Part shown: in pieces, positions 47,049 to 61,500 of the stretch
Position numbering within the stretch: the stretch's first letter is position 1
How the letters are laid out: each line of letters opens with the position of its first letter
Position numbers and translations under genes: made by a program
Notes under the pieces: model-generated
Seen by the model: only the letters and a program-made list of their open reading frames with translations
What the model was told of the DNA's origin: nothing
Databases searched by the model: none
Source of the DNA: Xestospongia bergquistia
Lineage: Eukaryota > Porifera > Demospongiae > Haplosclerida > Petrosiidae
Reading direction: 5' to 3'
Length of the DNA: 64,000 bases
Assembly (NCBI GenBank): GCA_963965975.1
Contig: OZ014411.1
Span: 19,062,446 to 19,126,445 of the forward strand

Positions 47049-47626
47049 ATGAGTCTTAGTGAAGTTAAAGATATTGCCAGCACTTTAGATAACATTGCTG
47101 TACTTCTAAACAAGATGGAGAAGCAGTTCAATGCCTTAGACTTCAGCAATAACAAGACAACCTCTTCTATTACAGATGCCCTGAGAAGACTCAATAACAT
47201 GATACTAAACTGGCAAGAACAATGGAGTGCAGCCATGATTAATAATGTTGACTTAGGCACTGTAACTGTTTATGAAGGCAGCATTTTTAAACCACAAAGT
47301 ATACCAGTAACACAATTACTTCACTCTGTATTATCAGATGTGCACCAAGTAAGCTTTGTAATTTAGTTGTCAGATAAATTAGGTCATGATTCTTTCTTTA
47401 TCTTTAGATTTTGGCAGAGATTGAAGGGATCCTACCTGAAAATATTCATACAAAAGTGCTTGAAAAAGTCACCAACATCATAATGATCTCTAGTTACCTC
47501 TATGAAATGAAGAATAAAGGACAACTAAGAGATTGTGTTTTTCCTTGTGACCAAGACAAGGAAACATTAAAAGACATTAACCAGTCATTACTATCATATC
47601 AGGGATTACAAATTTGTTGTCAATGA
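47049..47626 (+). CDS. Array family protein, forward copy F5
   Basis: Exon 1 is 47049-47348 and exon 2 is 47408-47626, with a 59-nt intron in phase 0; 172 residues. Exon 1 nearly equals F1. Exon 2 is the most divergent of F1-F5 (ILAEIEGILPENIHTKVLEK, SSYLYEMKNKGQLRDC). TATA-like gctataaaaaa near 46929. Confidence 0.75.
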
Positions 47627-48560
47627 AACAATATGTATTGTATATAGACACACACACACTCAACATTACCATTACATATACATGATAATTTTATTGTTTT
47701 TATTGTTCACTCCTTCATTATTTTGAAGTCAACAAGTCTGTTTCAAACTATGAAATAACACTGGCCGGTGTTTTTTATAAAAATAAATTGTAAAGACATG
47801 TATATGCATTATGCATTACAGGCTCACAAACCAGTCTTTTAAACAAAGAAAGTCAGCTGGAAGACCTGGCTTGCACATTAATGTGTTTATATTGTATTGT
47901 CTTATCCCCAGATCTAGACCTACATACGAAAAATTAAGTCTGGTAACATTAATTGACTTTTGTATCCCAACTAAGAAATGTGACAAAGGTTTCAAAAAGT
48001 ATGAGGAGATACCATGTTATTTTAGTCATTTCATGAGTGTATTCAAAATAAAACAAGAGTTATCTAATCTATTATGTGTGTCATCATTACTTGCAATAAT
48101 GTTGGATAAAGTTTGGTGATGTTGACATTTCTGCTGAGTTTGTATGCAGCAAGAATTACAAAAGACTTTATCTATTTTCTGTGAATATTCTCAGCATGCC
48201 TGCAATCATGTAGTACACACAGGAATATTAAGCATTCTTGTTCTAATAGTAACCTGATCTTTGGATTTGCTACCAAAGTCAGAACAACTAGACTGACAAG
48301 AGTAGTCATTCATTCCAGTACTATAGTAGCTCACACCAAGTTTAATTGTATATATAAAACATTACCAACAAAATGAGTGACATGAACTACTTTTCACTTG
48401 CGTCTATTCACTCTTTATTACTATGTATTGAACAAACAAAATCTCAAAATACGTTTCCTGTTCCAAATTAAAAACTGATAAAATTATAACCATATAATAG
48501 CGTCTACGATAAAAGTGTGAAGTCGTAGCCTAACAAATCAGTGAATCACTAGCCATTACA
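47627..48560. other. Spacer between F5 and F6, no gene
   Basis: Array-type 3' flank to about 47810, then unique AT-rich sequence. An open stretch at 47811-48119 has no features I can support as a gene. Confidence 0.4.
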
Positions 48561-49315
48561 ATGAGCGCTTCAAGAGAATTGACTGAAATTGCTAGCAAAC
48601 TCCAAAGTGTTATAGACACCTTGACTAGCCTCGACACTGCCTTTACTACTACTACTACTGCTGCTGCAATACCTAGCCTAATTGATCGAGATAGGGATGC
48701 TATGAGTGTGATGCCTGAAGCTCTAAAACGCTTCATGGATATAGTTTGCAAATTGGAAAGAGATTTCAAGAGAGTGATTAAAGAGGATATCGATCTCGGT
48801 GCAATAACTACATATGCTGGAAGTGTTTTCAATCCACAAAAAATTCCTGTCGTTCAAGTCTTACATTGCATAATTTCAGACATGGATATGGTGAGTTCTA
48901 ACTGTTTTATACACTCTTCTATCCTGCATGTATATATAAACTAAAGTCTTTTAAATTATACATTAATGATCTTGTGTCAACTAGGAGGGCTATACATACT
49001 TAATGTGATTTGTATTCAACGTATATATCCCAAAATGAAAACTTGTAAATTGACACTTTTTTCTGTTTCATACAGCTACTTACAGATACAAAAACTATTC
49101 TTTGTTCCTCTTCTAATTCTATTGACTACACACAAGCCATCAACAACATATATGCTGTAATCGCCTCATCTCGTTTCATATATCGTACTCAAGAAGCAAA
49201 TGAAGACATTCCAAAAGACAAATTTCCATTTTCAAGCACTGAATCCAATATTGATGATATAACTAGTTTATTCTCAGACTTTGATGATAGAGTTCAAACT
49301 ATTGGTGTGGAATAA
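48561..49315 (+). CDS. Array family protein, divergent copy F6
   Basis: Exon 1 is 48561-48890 (110 codons) and exon 2 is 49076-49315, with a 185-nt GT-AG intron in phase 0 at the same place as in F1-F5 and R1-R3; 189 residues. N-terminus MSASRELTEIASKLQSVIDT, with a Thr/Ala-rich insert (TTTTTAAAIP). Core DIDLGAITTYAGSVFNPQKI with IPVVQVLHCIISDMDM. Exon 2 (LLTDTKTILCSSSNSIDYTQ ... DITSLFSDFDDRVQTIGVE) is only weakly similar but has the same length and helical character. It is likely the oldest member and defines which residues are conserved. Confidence 0.75.
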
Positions 49316-49599
49316 GAATTCATTTTTAAATAACATTTTTTTCATACTTTAAATGCTTTAATCAACTTACAGATATTGTATTTGACTTGTTTCTTTTTAA
49401 TAATATTTTTAACGAGCATAATTGTGATTGGAGGTTTAATCATATTACCTGCATCATACACCTGTAAATTAAGCGTAAGTAATTCAATTATCATTTGTCA
49501 AATAAGTCAGATATTAATTAAGGAGGAGTTCCCAGTCCAACCCATAGGCTCGACCCTGAAGTGAATTGAAGAGGATTTCATCCTGATGTAGCAACAACA

Positions 49600-52500
49600 A
49601 TGGTGTCTACCCCTGATGAAATAGAATTAAAGAAGCTAGGGTCTAGTCTAGAACGTTAGTTTTAGATGCTGTTATCATAATACTAGTTCATGGTTTACTA
49701 TATGGTTATATAAGGCATGGTATAATACTAACATCCATTGTGAAATTGATGATATAACTACTGTCTAGACAGTTTAATAGTGACCACAAGAGATCAAAGT
49801 GTTGTCACAAGATACACTGCATGATGTCCATACCATAATTTTTATAATGTAATTTTGTGATGCTATTTATGTCTATATTATAGTTTTTAATTTTTACATC
49901 TATTGGTGTTGCTCTACTAGCATTATTCTAATATTGTCTGACATTTGCCTATCCCCCAGAAACATTGGGAAATGCGAGGCTAGTGCTTACCATTCATGTT
50001 AGATTGTACTAACCATTGTACATATTCAGTGATATTTTGTGTGATATTTGTTGTCCACTCACAGAAGATGAAGAAAAGGAACAACTTCTTAGTAAAGAGA
50101 CCAGAAAACAGTCACAGTATGCAACAATATTACAAGAGTCCAATGGACCAGACACATCAACTGACAGTATCAGACAACGTGTATTTAGATGGTTACAAAA
50201 GTACGTCTTCTGTTGTGATTTAGGAGATGAGGATGATGCTATGGATTTACATAAAGTCTATATACATACGGAAGGATGGGCTTTCACCTCTAACAGAATC
50301 AGGTACATTTAACACTTAAGCTAGAGAATAGAACTATATTGAACTACACTATAGCTAATCTCACATATTCTGATCCTAGTTGCTTACATTTTATTAACCA
50401 TAAAAGAAACACAAACTGTTTGTATTTGCTACTATACTATTTACCTTTATAGAGCTTCAGTAGTCCATGTGTATCCAGGGTCGTCACCTACTCATTAGCT
50501 TTATATTGATTGTTTATGTTGATGTGTTGTAGTTTATGACTAACTCTGAGAATACATTAAGTTGACATTCGTTAGCAATGCTCATAATTCAATAACTTTC
50601 TCATATTTATGTATATTACAAAGATAACATGTTACCATGCAAACTTAACATTAATTTACTCCTCATAACATAAGTTGTTTTTAATATGTGTAATTAAATA
50701 TGCCCTGCAATACACATTCCAAACAAATTGAGTGTACAATCTAGTTGTTAGCAAACACATTTTTTTACTCATTACAAACATATAGCACAATAGCTAAGTT
50801 TATAACAAGGAATAGTTATGTTATTAGTTACAGTAAGAGTAGTTATATGAAACATTTTGCTTGGACATTCATTGACTTGTTTGGCAGTGATTCAAGTACT
50901 ATAGAATACAAAAAACTTTGAAACTGAAGATATTTTTACTACATAATATGTTTATGTTGTTATAATTAGTAAATACAAATGTTATTTTAGCAGTTACTGA
51001 TACTATGGCTTGTTTCTTGTTTCACTGTAGTACAACCAAATATAATGTCATCACTTTTGTGCCAAAATTCTTGTTTGATCAATTCCGACGTTATTCTAAT
51101 CTGTTCTTCTTAATCATGGCTTTGCTAGAGGTACATACACTACATTAGTATCAGTAATCCTTCACTAGTGGTACATACACTACAATATCAGTAATCCTTC
51201 ACTAGAGGTACATACACTACAATAGTATCAGTAATCCTTCACTAGTGGTACATACACTACAATAGTATCAGTAATCCTTCACTAGAGGTACATACACTAC
51301 AATAGTATCAGTAATCCTTCACTAGAGGTACATACACTACAATAGTATCAGTAATCCTTCACTAGATGTACATACACTACATTAGTATCAGTAATTCTTT
51401 CACTAGAAGTACATACACTACATTAGCATCAGTAATCCTCCACTAGAGGTACAGACACTACATTAGTATTAGTAATCCTCCACTATAGGTACATACAGTA
51501 TCAGTAATCCTTAACTAGAGGTAGATACACTACATTAGTATCAGTAATCCTTAACTAGAAGTACATACACTACATTATTCCTTATTAACTAGTGGTACAT
51601 ACACTACATTAGTATCAGTAGTCCTTCACTTAAGGTACATATAAATTTAACTTAGTTACCTTTATATATCCAAGTACTTGTATTAGAAGACATGCTGTCT
51701 AGAGTTGTGACTACTGATAACATATAACAGCAAGTTTTGAAGTCATCTAAGTCAATAGGTGGCTATATTCTTGTAATCCCTTAACAGAATTTGTATGAAC
51801 TCTTAACTTGTCCTACTACTGTGTAATACAGTAGTTATATGTGTGAACAACAGTCTCACAAACAATTAATAAGGTGCATCTATCTCATTTTTAGCAAATT
51901 CCAGGTGTGTCTCCCTTTGACACCTACACAATAGCTTTTCCTTTGTCAATAGTTATTGTTGTGGCTGCCATTAAAGAGATTATTGAGGATCTAGTTAGTA
52001 TATCCTCTATGTTATTTATTTTGTATTCATTATAATTATAATTAACAGAGACGATTTAAAGCTGATAAGGAAGTCAACAACAGAATAGTTGAAGGTATAC
52101 AAAAGTATCATGCAGTCACACTCCAGACAGACACAGAAATGACATAGTGTCGGCTCCCATTATGATAATTGTTATTATAAGGTATTCTTTTTTATAGTTT
52201 TAAGGCAAGATAGACATGTAGATGAGATCAGATGGAAACAGGTACATAGGTCATTGTGATATCAGTTAATAAGCACTTGCTAGGTCAAACCTGGAGATAT
52301 AGTTAGAATTACAAAGGACATGTACTTCCCTGCTGATCTCATATTCCTCTCTTCCAGGTAAGATACTGTAATAGGAGAGTGTGTACAGTTATAATCACAT
52401 TTACATTTTGTACTATGATTATTAATTACAGTGAGTTATTTGGAAAGTGTTACATTCAAACTGCTAGTCTTGATGGAGAGAGCAACTTAAAGATTAGACA

Positions 52501-55500
52501 TGTAATAACTTTTATCACTCCAATAAGATATTTATTATTAGTGTAGGCACATTCTTTAACATCTGGATTTACAGAGGAACAACTTTGTGATCTACAGGTA
52601 TTATTGTATGTTGTCTTCTATTAAGATAATAGTATTTTATGTATAGTTTAACACTGACACAGGTAGTATGTGCTTCAACTAGTGTAACTGATTTAAATAT
52701 TTATTAGTGGCAATAATTATGTGCTGTGTTATTTAGGGTTTTGTTGAGTGTGAACTACCAAACAAAAGACTATATGAGTTTACAGGAAACTTGGAAGTAA
52801 ATGGCAAAAGGTATTACACACACACAACTCGTGTACACACACACAACATATGCGTACATGCACACACACGCTACACAACACATTGTTGTTCTTTTAAACA
52901 ACATATTTTCTCATTAATGTTTACCGTTATGTTCTATAGCAAAACATCAATCAGTTCTGATAATATCCTACTAAGAGGAGCTCAACTAAAGAATACAGAC
53001 TACATACATGGACTTGTTATCTATACTGGTCATGATTCTAAGATATTACAAAATACAAGATGGGTCCCTTTAAAACGTTCACACATGGATCATGTTACTA
53101 ACAAACAGGTGTTACATTTCACATCATTTATTGAAATATGTAATTTAAATAGATCAAAAGGGAAATGTCCCTCCTCCTAGTGACAGCACGCACAGTCTGA
53201 AAACACAGTACAATATAGTTCATACATTATACTGTGAAAAATGTACTATGATTCATAAATAATATGTATATTATAGCTGATATGTCAATATTGTTAAGAC
53301 AGTACTCATAATTTCATTTATTACCTCCTAATTAGTTTCTTACATAGGAATAAAAGTAATACATATTATTTAATAATGTCTCTATAGATTCTTTTGATGT
53401 TCATTGTTATAGTACTATTGTCAGCTGTCAGTTCCATTTGTGGCCTGTTATGGAATGGTGAGTGTTCTTATCATAGTACATGCAGACTGTAAATCTTAAC
53501 ACACTGAATAGCCCCAATATCTTCAAGTGTAGCACAAACAGGCACTTCTACTTAATAGTATCACATAATAGTAACTACTTTAGTTGTGGTTTTATGCAAA
53601 GGTAGTGTCACAGGAAGTTGTGGACTTGTGGTTAGTTTCATAGTGGTGTACAGTTTTGATTGAAAGTGAACCTGGTTTCACTGACTAAAATGCAATGTTT
53701 TGTAAAAATTGACAGATTGGTGAAACAACAATTCAAGGAGTATGTTTATAGTATCCTTTATTGGACAAAACATTTTGCTATACAAGTAGTGTACATGTCA
53801 ATGTACAATGTATGGTATTGATATTTGTCTCTCCTACTAATAGTCTCTTATAGTGATGAACACTGGTATCTACAGTTAAAAAAAGGTACACAACATACAG
53901 TACATTGTCATAGCTTCAGTCTAATGTATGACCGTTATAAAATGTGTTATTATTTTACACTCTTAATAATTCATTTCTCTGTTGTAACCAGCAAGAAGGA
54001 AACACTTTTTATTAGTACAAATCAAAGGAAGTAGTTGTAAAGAGGGGCTTTACAGACTATAGGGACTATATGGACTACATGGACTATAGGGACTTCTCTT
54101 ATTAGTTATGATAGAGAAGGAAAAGGTTATTTCCTTCATTGTTTTATGTAATAATGTAAATAAATAAGGAAAATATACATAATATACTCTACATAGTCAC
54201 AACTTAAGTCTAGTATATGGCAATTATACCTGTGATGTTATTTTGCACTCTTGATAATTCATTTATCTGTTGTATATGAAGGAAGGGAACTTGTTTAGTA
54301 ATGCAAACAAGAGAAAGTAGTTATAAGGGGGGAGCTGTATGGACTATATATGGACTATAGGGACTATAAGGACTATAAGGACTATATAGACTATTTATGG
54401 ACTATAGGGACTTCTCTTATTAGACATGATAGAGAGGGAAAAACTGTTTCTTTCATTGCTTTATATAATAATGTAATCAAATCATATAAATGTAATTGAA
54501 TGGAATAGTGTAAGCATATTAATAGACATATGCTGCACAATTTAACAGTTACAATATACATGTACAAATACACTTGTTACAAGAGAGGGAAAAAATTGTT
54601 TCCTTCATTACTTTATATAATAATGTAAATAAATCATATAAATGTAATTGAATGGAATGGCGTAAACACATTAATAGACGATGATTATATATACTGTACA
54701 GTTGTAATATACATGTACAAATACACATGTTATATCATGTACATTTGTACATCTTGTTAACAATAATTTGTACTTCATGTTGTGAAATTGTTCCTGTAGG
54801 ACCACTTCAAACTGTCAAGCATTTTGTGTTGTCTGTCATTACATTTATGATCTTGTACTCCAGTTTAATTCCCATCAGTCTGATCATTCAGTTAGAAGTG
54901 AGTATAAAAACATACTGAATCACTAATAATGAATTATTTACATGTGACTTATTCATTCATGTTATACAAGGCTTTATTAGTTCTTTGTGAAGCCAAATTA
55001 TCCAACACATTTAAAATTACAAACCTTTAATTATTAGTAATTTATTAGCAAACAACACATAGAATCACTAATAATGATTTGTTTACACATTACTTATTAC
55101 TTGATGTTACACAAGACTTTGGCATACCTTATTAGTTCTATATTAAGCCAAGTTATCCCACACAACTAAAATTACAAGCCTTGATTATTATTAATTTACT
55201 AGCAGACAACACACAGGATACACTTTGAATAGTACACTCATTGCTCTTCTCTTTTCACAGTTAGTAAAGCTCTTTCAAGGGTTGTTCATTAGTTGGGTAA
55301 GCACTTACTCTTTGTATGTCATATATAATACGTATTTATCCCTCACTTGTCCCTCTATACATACAGTACTTGTTGAATTAGTTATCACACACAGTTAATT
55401 CCCTTTATTAGGACCTAGATATGTATTATGAGAAGACAGACACTAGAGCACAAGCACGGAATTCCAACCTCAATGAAGAGCTCGGTCAGGTAATCTCCAT

Positions 55501-58500
55501 AGAATTTGCACAAGACCAAACAGATGTTGTTGTTGTTAGCTGGTTTGATATAATATTATATTTACATTATGTGGTAGGTATTATTTAAAGCAATACCCAC
55601 TTACAGTTAAGGTATCCCTTAGGTAAACTATGTCCACATCAACTCATACCTGTGATATGAAGCATCAAAATATCCTACTTGATTTTGCTAACCCATCCAA
55701 AACCATCTGTATAGGTATAGGTTGTACACTGAGGTTGAAGTAACTATGAGTTTATATCCTAATGGTCAAACACAGAAAAGCAAGTTAGGTATCTAGTACT
55801 CACAGAAAGACAAATGAAATTCATTATTTCCATTAGTTACCATTTATATTTCCTGTTAATGCATGCAGTTTAATTTGACTTTATCATTTTTAATACCGGT
55901 AGTAGAGTAAAATGATGTAAGTGGACACAACTGTATATATACACACATACCAGATAGCCTAAAACAACTGAAGGACTACCAAGCATGTTTGACAGTAAAA
56001 AGGGAATATATATCACTTAATAAAGATATAATTTTATTTTATACATTCATTATTAATGCAACACTATTTTTAGGTTCAATTTATCTTCAGTGACAAGACT
56101 GGTACACTGACTAACAATATCATGAGCTTTAAAAAGTGTTCAATCAATGGCCAATTATACAGGTAGAATTTGATATGCTTATATACTATGACTATTAAAA
56201 TGTCTGTTTAGAATGGACTCCCCTGGCAGTGATGATAATACAGACATGATATTGTCTGAAGTTTTAGATAAAGGACAAGTAAGTGAATTATGACTACTAC
56301 ACAGTATGCTATTATATCAACACTGATATACCATATTGTACATGATTACCATTCTTAATTCTCTCTCTTTTTAGTCAAGTTTGCATTCGGATGTTATACA
56401 TTTTCTACAAGTGCTTGCATTATGTCATTCAGTGGTTTCTGAAATGGTTAATGGACAATTATGTTATTATGCTGCTTCTCCAGGTCAGCAATGTCTATAT
56501 TTGTTATACCTACACACATGCATTCATCGTCATAACTACCACCAACACTTCAATAAGTGTATATGGATTCAATTGTGTAACTATATGGTGGGAGAACTAT
56601 TAAAAGAACTCAACGCTTGCAATTTCTTGTCATCATTTTTTAAAAGTTACATGGCATTTGTTGCTGTTATTGACAGTATTCATATCAATTTATGGACACA
56701 TAATTGTGATAATTTTATAATTATGACTATTTTTATAATTATTTATTCAATTTATAACTTCATTAATTTAGTTATTACATTTTAGATGAGGAGGCTCTTG
56801 TTGATGCTGCTAAAAGGTTAGGTGTAATCTATGAGTCACTACATGATGATGTCATTACTATTAATATGGTTAGTGGTAGGCATCTTGTAAGGAGATCTAT
56901 ACCAAATTTTACATGCATTGAATTGCTTTACTATGTATTTAATATGTATATTATTACATATGTAATATGTATCACCCCATGCATACCACTTAATTAAATA
57001 ACATGTTATAATACACAATTCATAGATATTTTGACTGTGTTTGTTACTTGTGAATATTCTTCCATTATAGTTGGGTAAAAGAGAGGAATACAGACTGTTA
57101 AATGTCCTAAGTTTCTCAAGGTTAGTTTTTAATACATTTTAGTGTATTATGTTATGTATTGTTGTCTAGTGTTAGGAGAAGAATGTCTGTAATAGTGAGA
57201 ACACCATCTGGAGAGATCAAGTTGTTCTGTAAAGGAGCGGTCAGTGATATGTTCATAATATTGCGTACTTGTTTTAGTGTTATATAGAAAGTACATATAG
57301 ATAGTTAGAGAGTTTATAGTTAATGTGTAGCTGATGACAAAAGAAATGTATCATAATATGTTTGGCAGTTAAAAATTGAATCCTTAGGGCAAATCATACA
57401 ATAATTGTTTTGAGCCATGTATATAGGTTCATACTGTGGTATGTCCATTTCATATTGTCTTTTCTACTGTTGTCTACATCTCTCAAAGTAAATGAGACCT
57501 AACACATTAACTGCCATTGTATATGACAACAAATTGATTTTTAATTTATTTCTGTTTTGACTACAATAACAGTAACAGTGCAGATGATGGCTTATTTTTT
57601 CAGCATCCTCATACCATTCATATCTTCATTTGTAGTCATTGAAGCCTTCACTTAACATTTACAAATATTTTCTTGTAATGAGGTGTATTTATTGAAAGAT
57701 GATCAATGAAACGTTTTTTAATAAGTTTGTTCTGTGGTAATAATGCATACAAAAATCAATTTAGACGCAATAAGTGATATATATATAAGTGCAATGTTGA
57801 TGATATTGCTCAATTATTACCTTGATTGGGAATTTTCCAATTGTCATATTCACATTTGTAAGGTATTTGGGAAAAGTCGTACCAGCATCTGTATAGACCA
57901 TATATGTTAAAATGATTTTTATTGTTTATGCTAGACTAGCTGCAATATTTAATACATTTAAATATTTAATACATTTGTAAGGTATTTGGGAAAAGTCGTA
58001 CCAGTATCTGTATAGACCATATATGTTAAAATGATTTTTATTGTTTATGCTAGACTAGCTACAATATTTAATACATTTAAAGTGCACTTTAAACATTATG
58101 TAAGCTAATATATACCATATATGTCTGAAACAGATATAACCCAACATGCTTTGTTCATGAAGTCATGTGTAGTAAATTGTAAAGGAGTGTCAGTTCCACT
58201 TTCAACATTACTAGGCATTCATGCCATACAAGAACAATGCCTGCACTCATCAGTTACTTAGGTAAATTCCCATCATTAGTCCTCACCTCATCCTTGTGTT
58301 TACATGTACATGTACAAGTGCTTGTATGTGGGAACAAACTACCTATTCAGCTGCTTTTTCCTGTAATGTAAGTTATCTGTTGTTTGAAATCAAACTGTGT
58401 CAAGCTATGACAAGTCACTATGACATATATCATTACTTATACAATGATGCTCTTTAATATTTCTGAAGAAATCTTTGTAGGCTTCTTATGTCATTTGTAG

Positions 58501-61500
58501 TGGTGTGGTGATTGTATTATCAGTTTTAGTTTAATTACCTTTTAACTACCATTTATAAGTTTACTTTTAGTTTTGAATTTGAGGTGCACTATTCTTGAGT
58601 GTGAGTCCACTAGTATCCATTAAGGTTTGTGTTAATGTCTAACACGTCATAACATGTTATAATGTTATTCTAGCATTTGTTATAATAATAATTATGGTAT
58701 CAAATGATGTCATTGATATGTCAGGATTCACTATGAACTCCTGACTGAAAGGACATCATAATGTCGCTCATTGTTGCTATATAAATGCTATTATTGTAGT
58801 AAATTAACTGTTTTTAATTAAATGCCTTTGAAATGAACATTAATTTTATTTTTAAAAGCATTTAGTTGGCACATACTTTGTGGTTTGTTTTCTTGACTTA
58901 CTTAAACCACTGAAATAGCCTCACAAGGTCAGTCCCCTTACTTAGAGTAGAAGTCCATACAAGACTAAAACCGAAATTTGCCATCAGTCCACTCAGCATT
59001 CATCAAGTTCATTTGTTAAATCTCGGACTGTGTTTGTTTCACACTTTTAGGAACATTGTTTTCTATATACAAATAGTCTTGAGCTACGTAAACTTTAATA
59101 TGCTGACTATTTATTACTTATCATTTTAACTTTTTCACAATCTTAGTTACAATAAATTTACTGATTTGTAGAAAAATTAAGACAGCAATTTCAGCCATAT
59201 ATATTTACTATAACCTTGTAAATCATTGCCTCAGAAAAGAGTATATAAGAACTTATATACTTCTCTGAGAGGTGTATAAGTTATTTATTGACCGGAAATG
59301 GAGCAATCTGATTGGTCAATTAAGGCATACCATAGTACATAGCCATCAGTCCACTCAGCATTCATCAAGTTCATTTGTTAAATCTCGGACTGTGTTTGTT
59401 TCACACTTTTAGGAACATTGTTTTCTATATACAAATAGTCTTGAGCTACGTAAACTTTAATATGCTGACTATTTATTACTTATCATTTTAACTTTTTCAC
59501 AATCTTAGTTACAATAAATTTACTGATTTGTAGAAAAATTAAGACAGCAATTTCAGCCATATATATTTACTATAACCTTGTAAATCATTGCCTCAGAAAA
59601 GAGTATATAAGAACTTATATACTTCTCTGAGAGGTGTATAAGTTATTTATTGACCGGAAATGGAGCAATCTGATTGGTCAATTAAGGCATACCATAGTAC
59701 AAGTTGTCATGATATCCTGGTAGATTTTACTTTGCATGCCAGGCCATCCTCTAGTTAATACACTTATGTGTGTGTATGTGTGCTATTTCATTGTTTTATT
59801 CTATTATTGAAAAGCAAGGATGACAAATAAAATTAAAGTGGGATATTGACCACTGGTACACAATGAATTTGAGGTCCTTCATACTTCAATGTGAGTACAC
59901 CAGTATTCATGAAGGTTCTAATGTCCTCTTTACCATAAGCATAGACTATAGAGTAACATTAAGACATAGTTATGTCCTTGGTATACTAATGCTATATTTT
60001 AGTAATAAATCATACCTAATTTATGAATTTAAATATCTTTGATTCCTGGCTAAGAAACTAGCATGAAATATTTTAAATTGTGTTCTTAAAAATACATGCA
60101 GATGGCAAAGGCTTTGTTATGTGATGTTCAATTGTTCTATGAATCATACTTCACATGCCAGGGCATTCTTTGGTTAATGGTTATATAAATCTATATAAAC
60201 TTGCTTTTCATTGTATCATTCTATTATTATATACAAAATCAAGGACAAAAAAAATTAAAGTAGGGAATTGACCACTGACACTTCACTCTTAAGTGTGTTA
60301 CAGAAATTTAATGTTTCAATACTAAATAATCTCAATCTGTTATATCGTTATCTTACACTCCCAATTTGGTTATGTCATTATCAGACACACCTAATTTGTT
60401 ATATCATTATCAGACACACCTAATTTGTTATATCATTATCTGGCATTCCCAATCTATTATATCATTGTCTTACACTTAATATAATTGCTGGATTGATCTA
60501 TAATTTTGAAAATTAAAGTTGGTGAAATTAAATTTGGCTATGCAAGCTATACATCGACACATTTAACTTGCTCTTCTGTAAATGAAGGAATGGTCCTTAG
60601 TTATACAGACACTAATTCATTTGAGGACTATTTGAATAAAGGTATTCCCATTTTGCTGTTCCCCACTTCAACTCTTTCCTCTTTTAAAAGTAAACTCCAC
60701 CCATTATATGCCAAGGACCTTAAACGAGTTTATAATCATTGCTCTAATAACTCTTGTGTAAATAGCTTTTGATAGGCATAACTGAGCAGCTGTAAGATGT
60801 ACTGTTAAGTACTATGCACAGTGTAAGTAGATAAGCTTAGGTACAGTTTTTAATGAGTAACATGTGAGTGTCCAAACTTTTTTGAATGCCACTATAGAAG
60901 CAGGCTTCCAACCATATAAAAATACCTGGGTTTTCAATGTTTACATTAAAACCATTAACACATGCAATAACTACATTTTGTATTTAAAATAGTTAAATTA
61001 TAAAATTGATTATTTTTGCTTTCAGGATGTTGTAATATTTGATCGATTACATCATCAATCTGACAACACACAGACAACAGAACAACATGTAACTCAATTC
61101 TCACTTGATGGTAAGTGAAATTGTAAATATATACTTCATACTATATCTTTGATCATATTATATTAATGTGTCTCAGAGTAAGTAGAATTTTAAATCTCTT
61201 AAAAATAACTCTATATCTAGATTTAGATTAAAATGCAATAAAAGTAATTGAAGGATTGAGTCTAAAGTGTTGACTATTCAGTTCAGTTAGCTGCATGTAC
61301 ATGTGACATGGTCAACGTTCTGTTACAATCAAGACTAGATAACCTCACTATATATGGAGCTGATATATATATAGTATGTTCTTTTTCACATGTAGGTTTA
61401 CGTACACTGTGTATTGCAGAGAGGACGCTATCTGAAAGAGACTATGAGGTATAACTCCTTAATCAGCATAACATGTAGTAATAATGTCACTGTTTGTAAG

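Noticed and set aside
50016-50064. Flippase start within the 50016 frame
   Set aside because: That frame has no ATG before the acceptor at 50064. The upstream exon 49600-49654 supplies an ATG, a donor (gttagt) and the needed phase, though this start remains a prediction.
51131-51645. 40-bp repeats as a CRISPR array
   Set aside because: Units are contiguous with no unique spacers, lie in an intron of an animal gene and vary gradually. It is a minisatellite.
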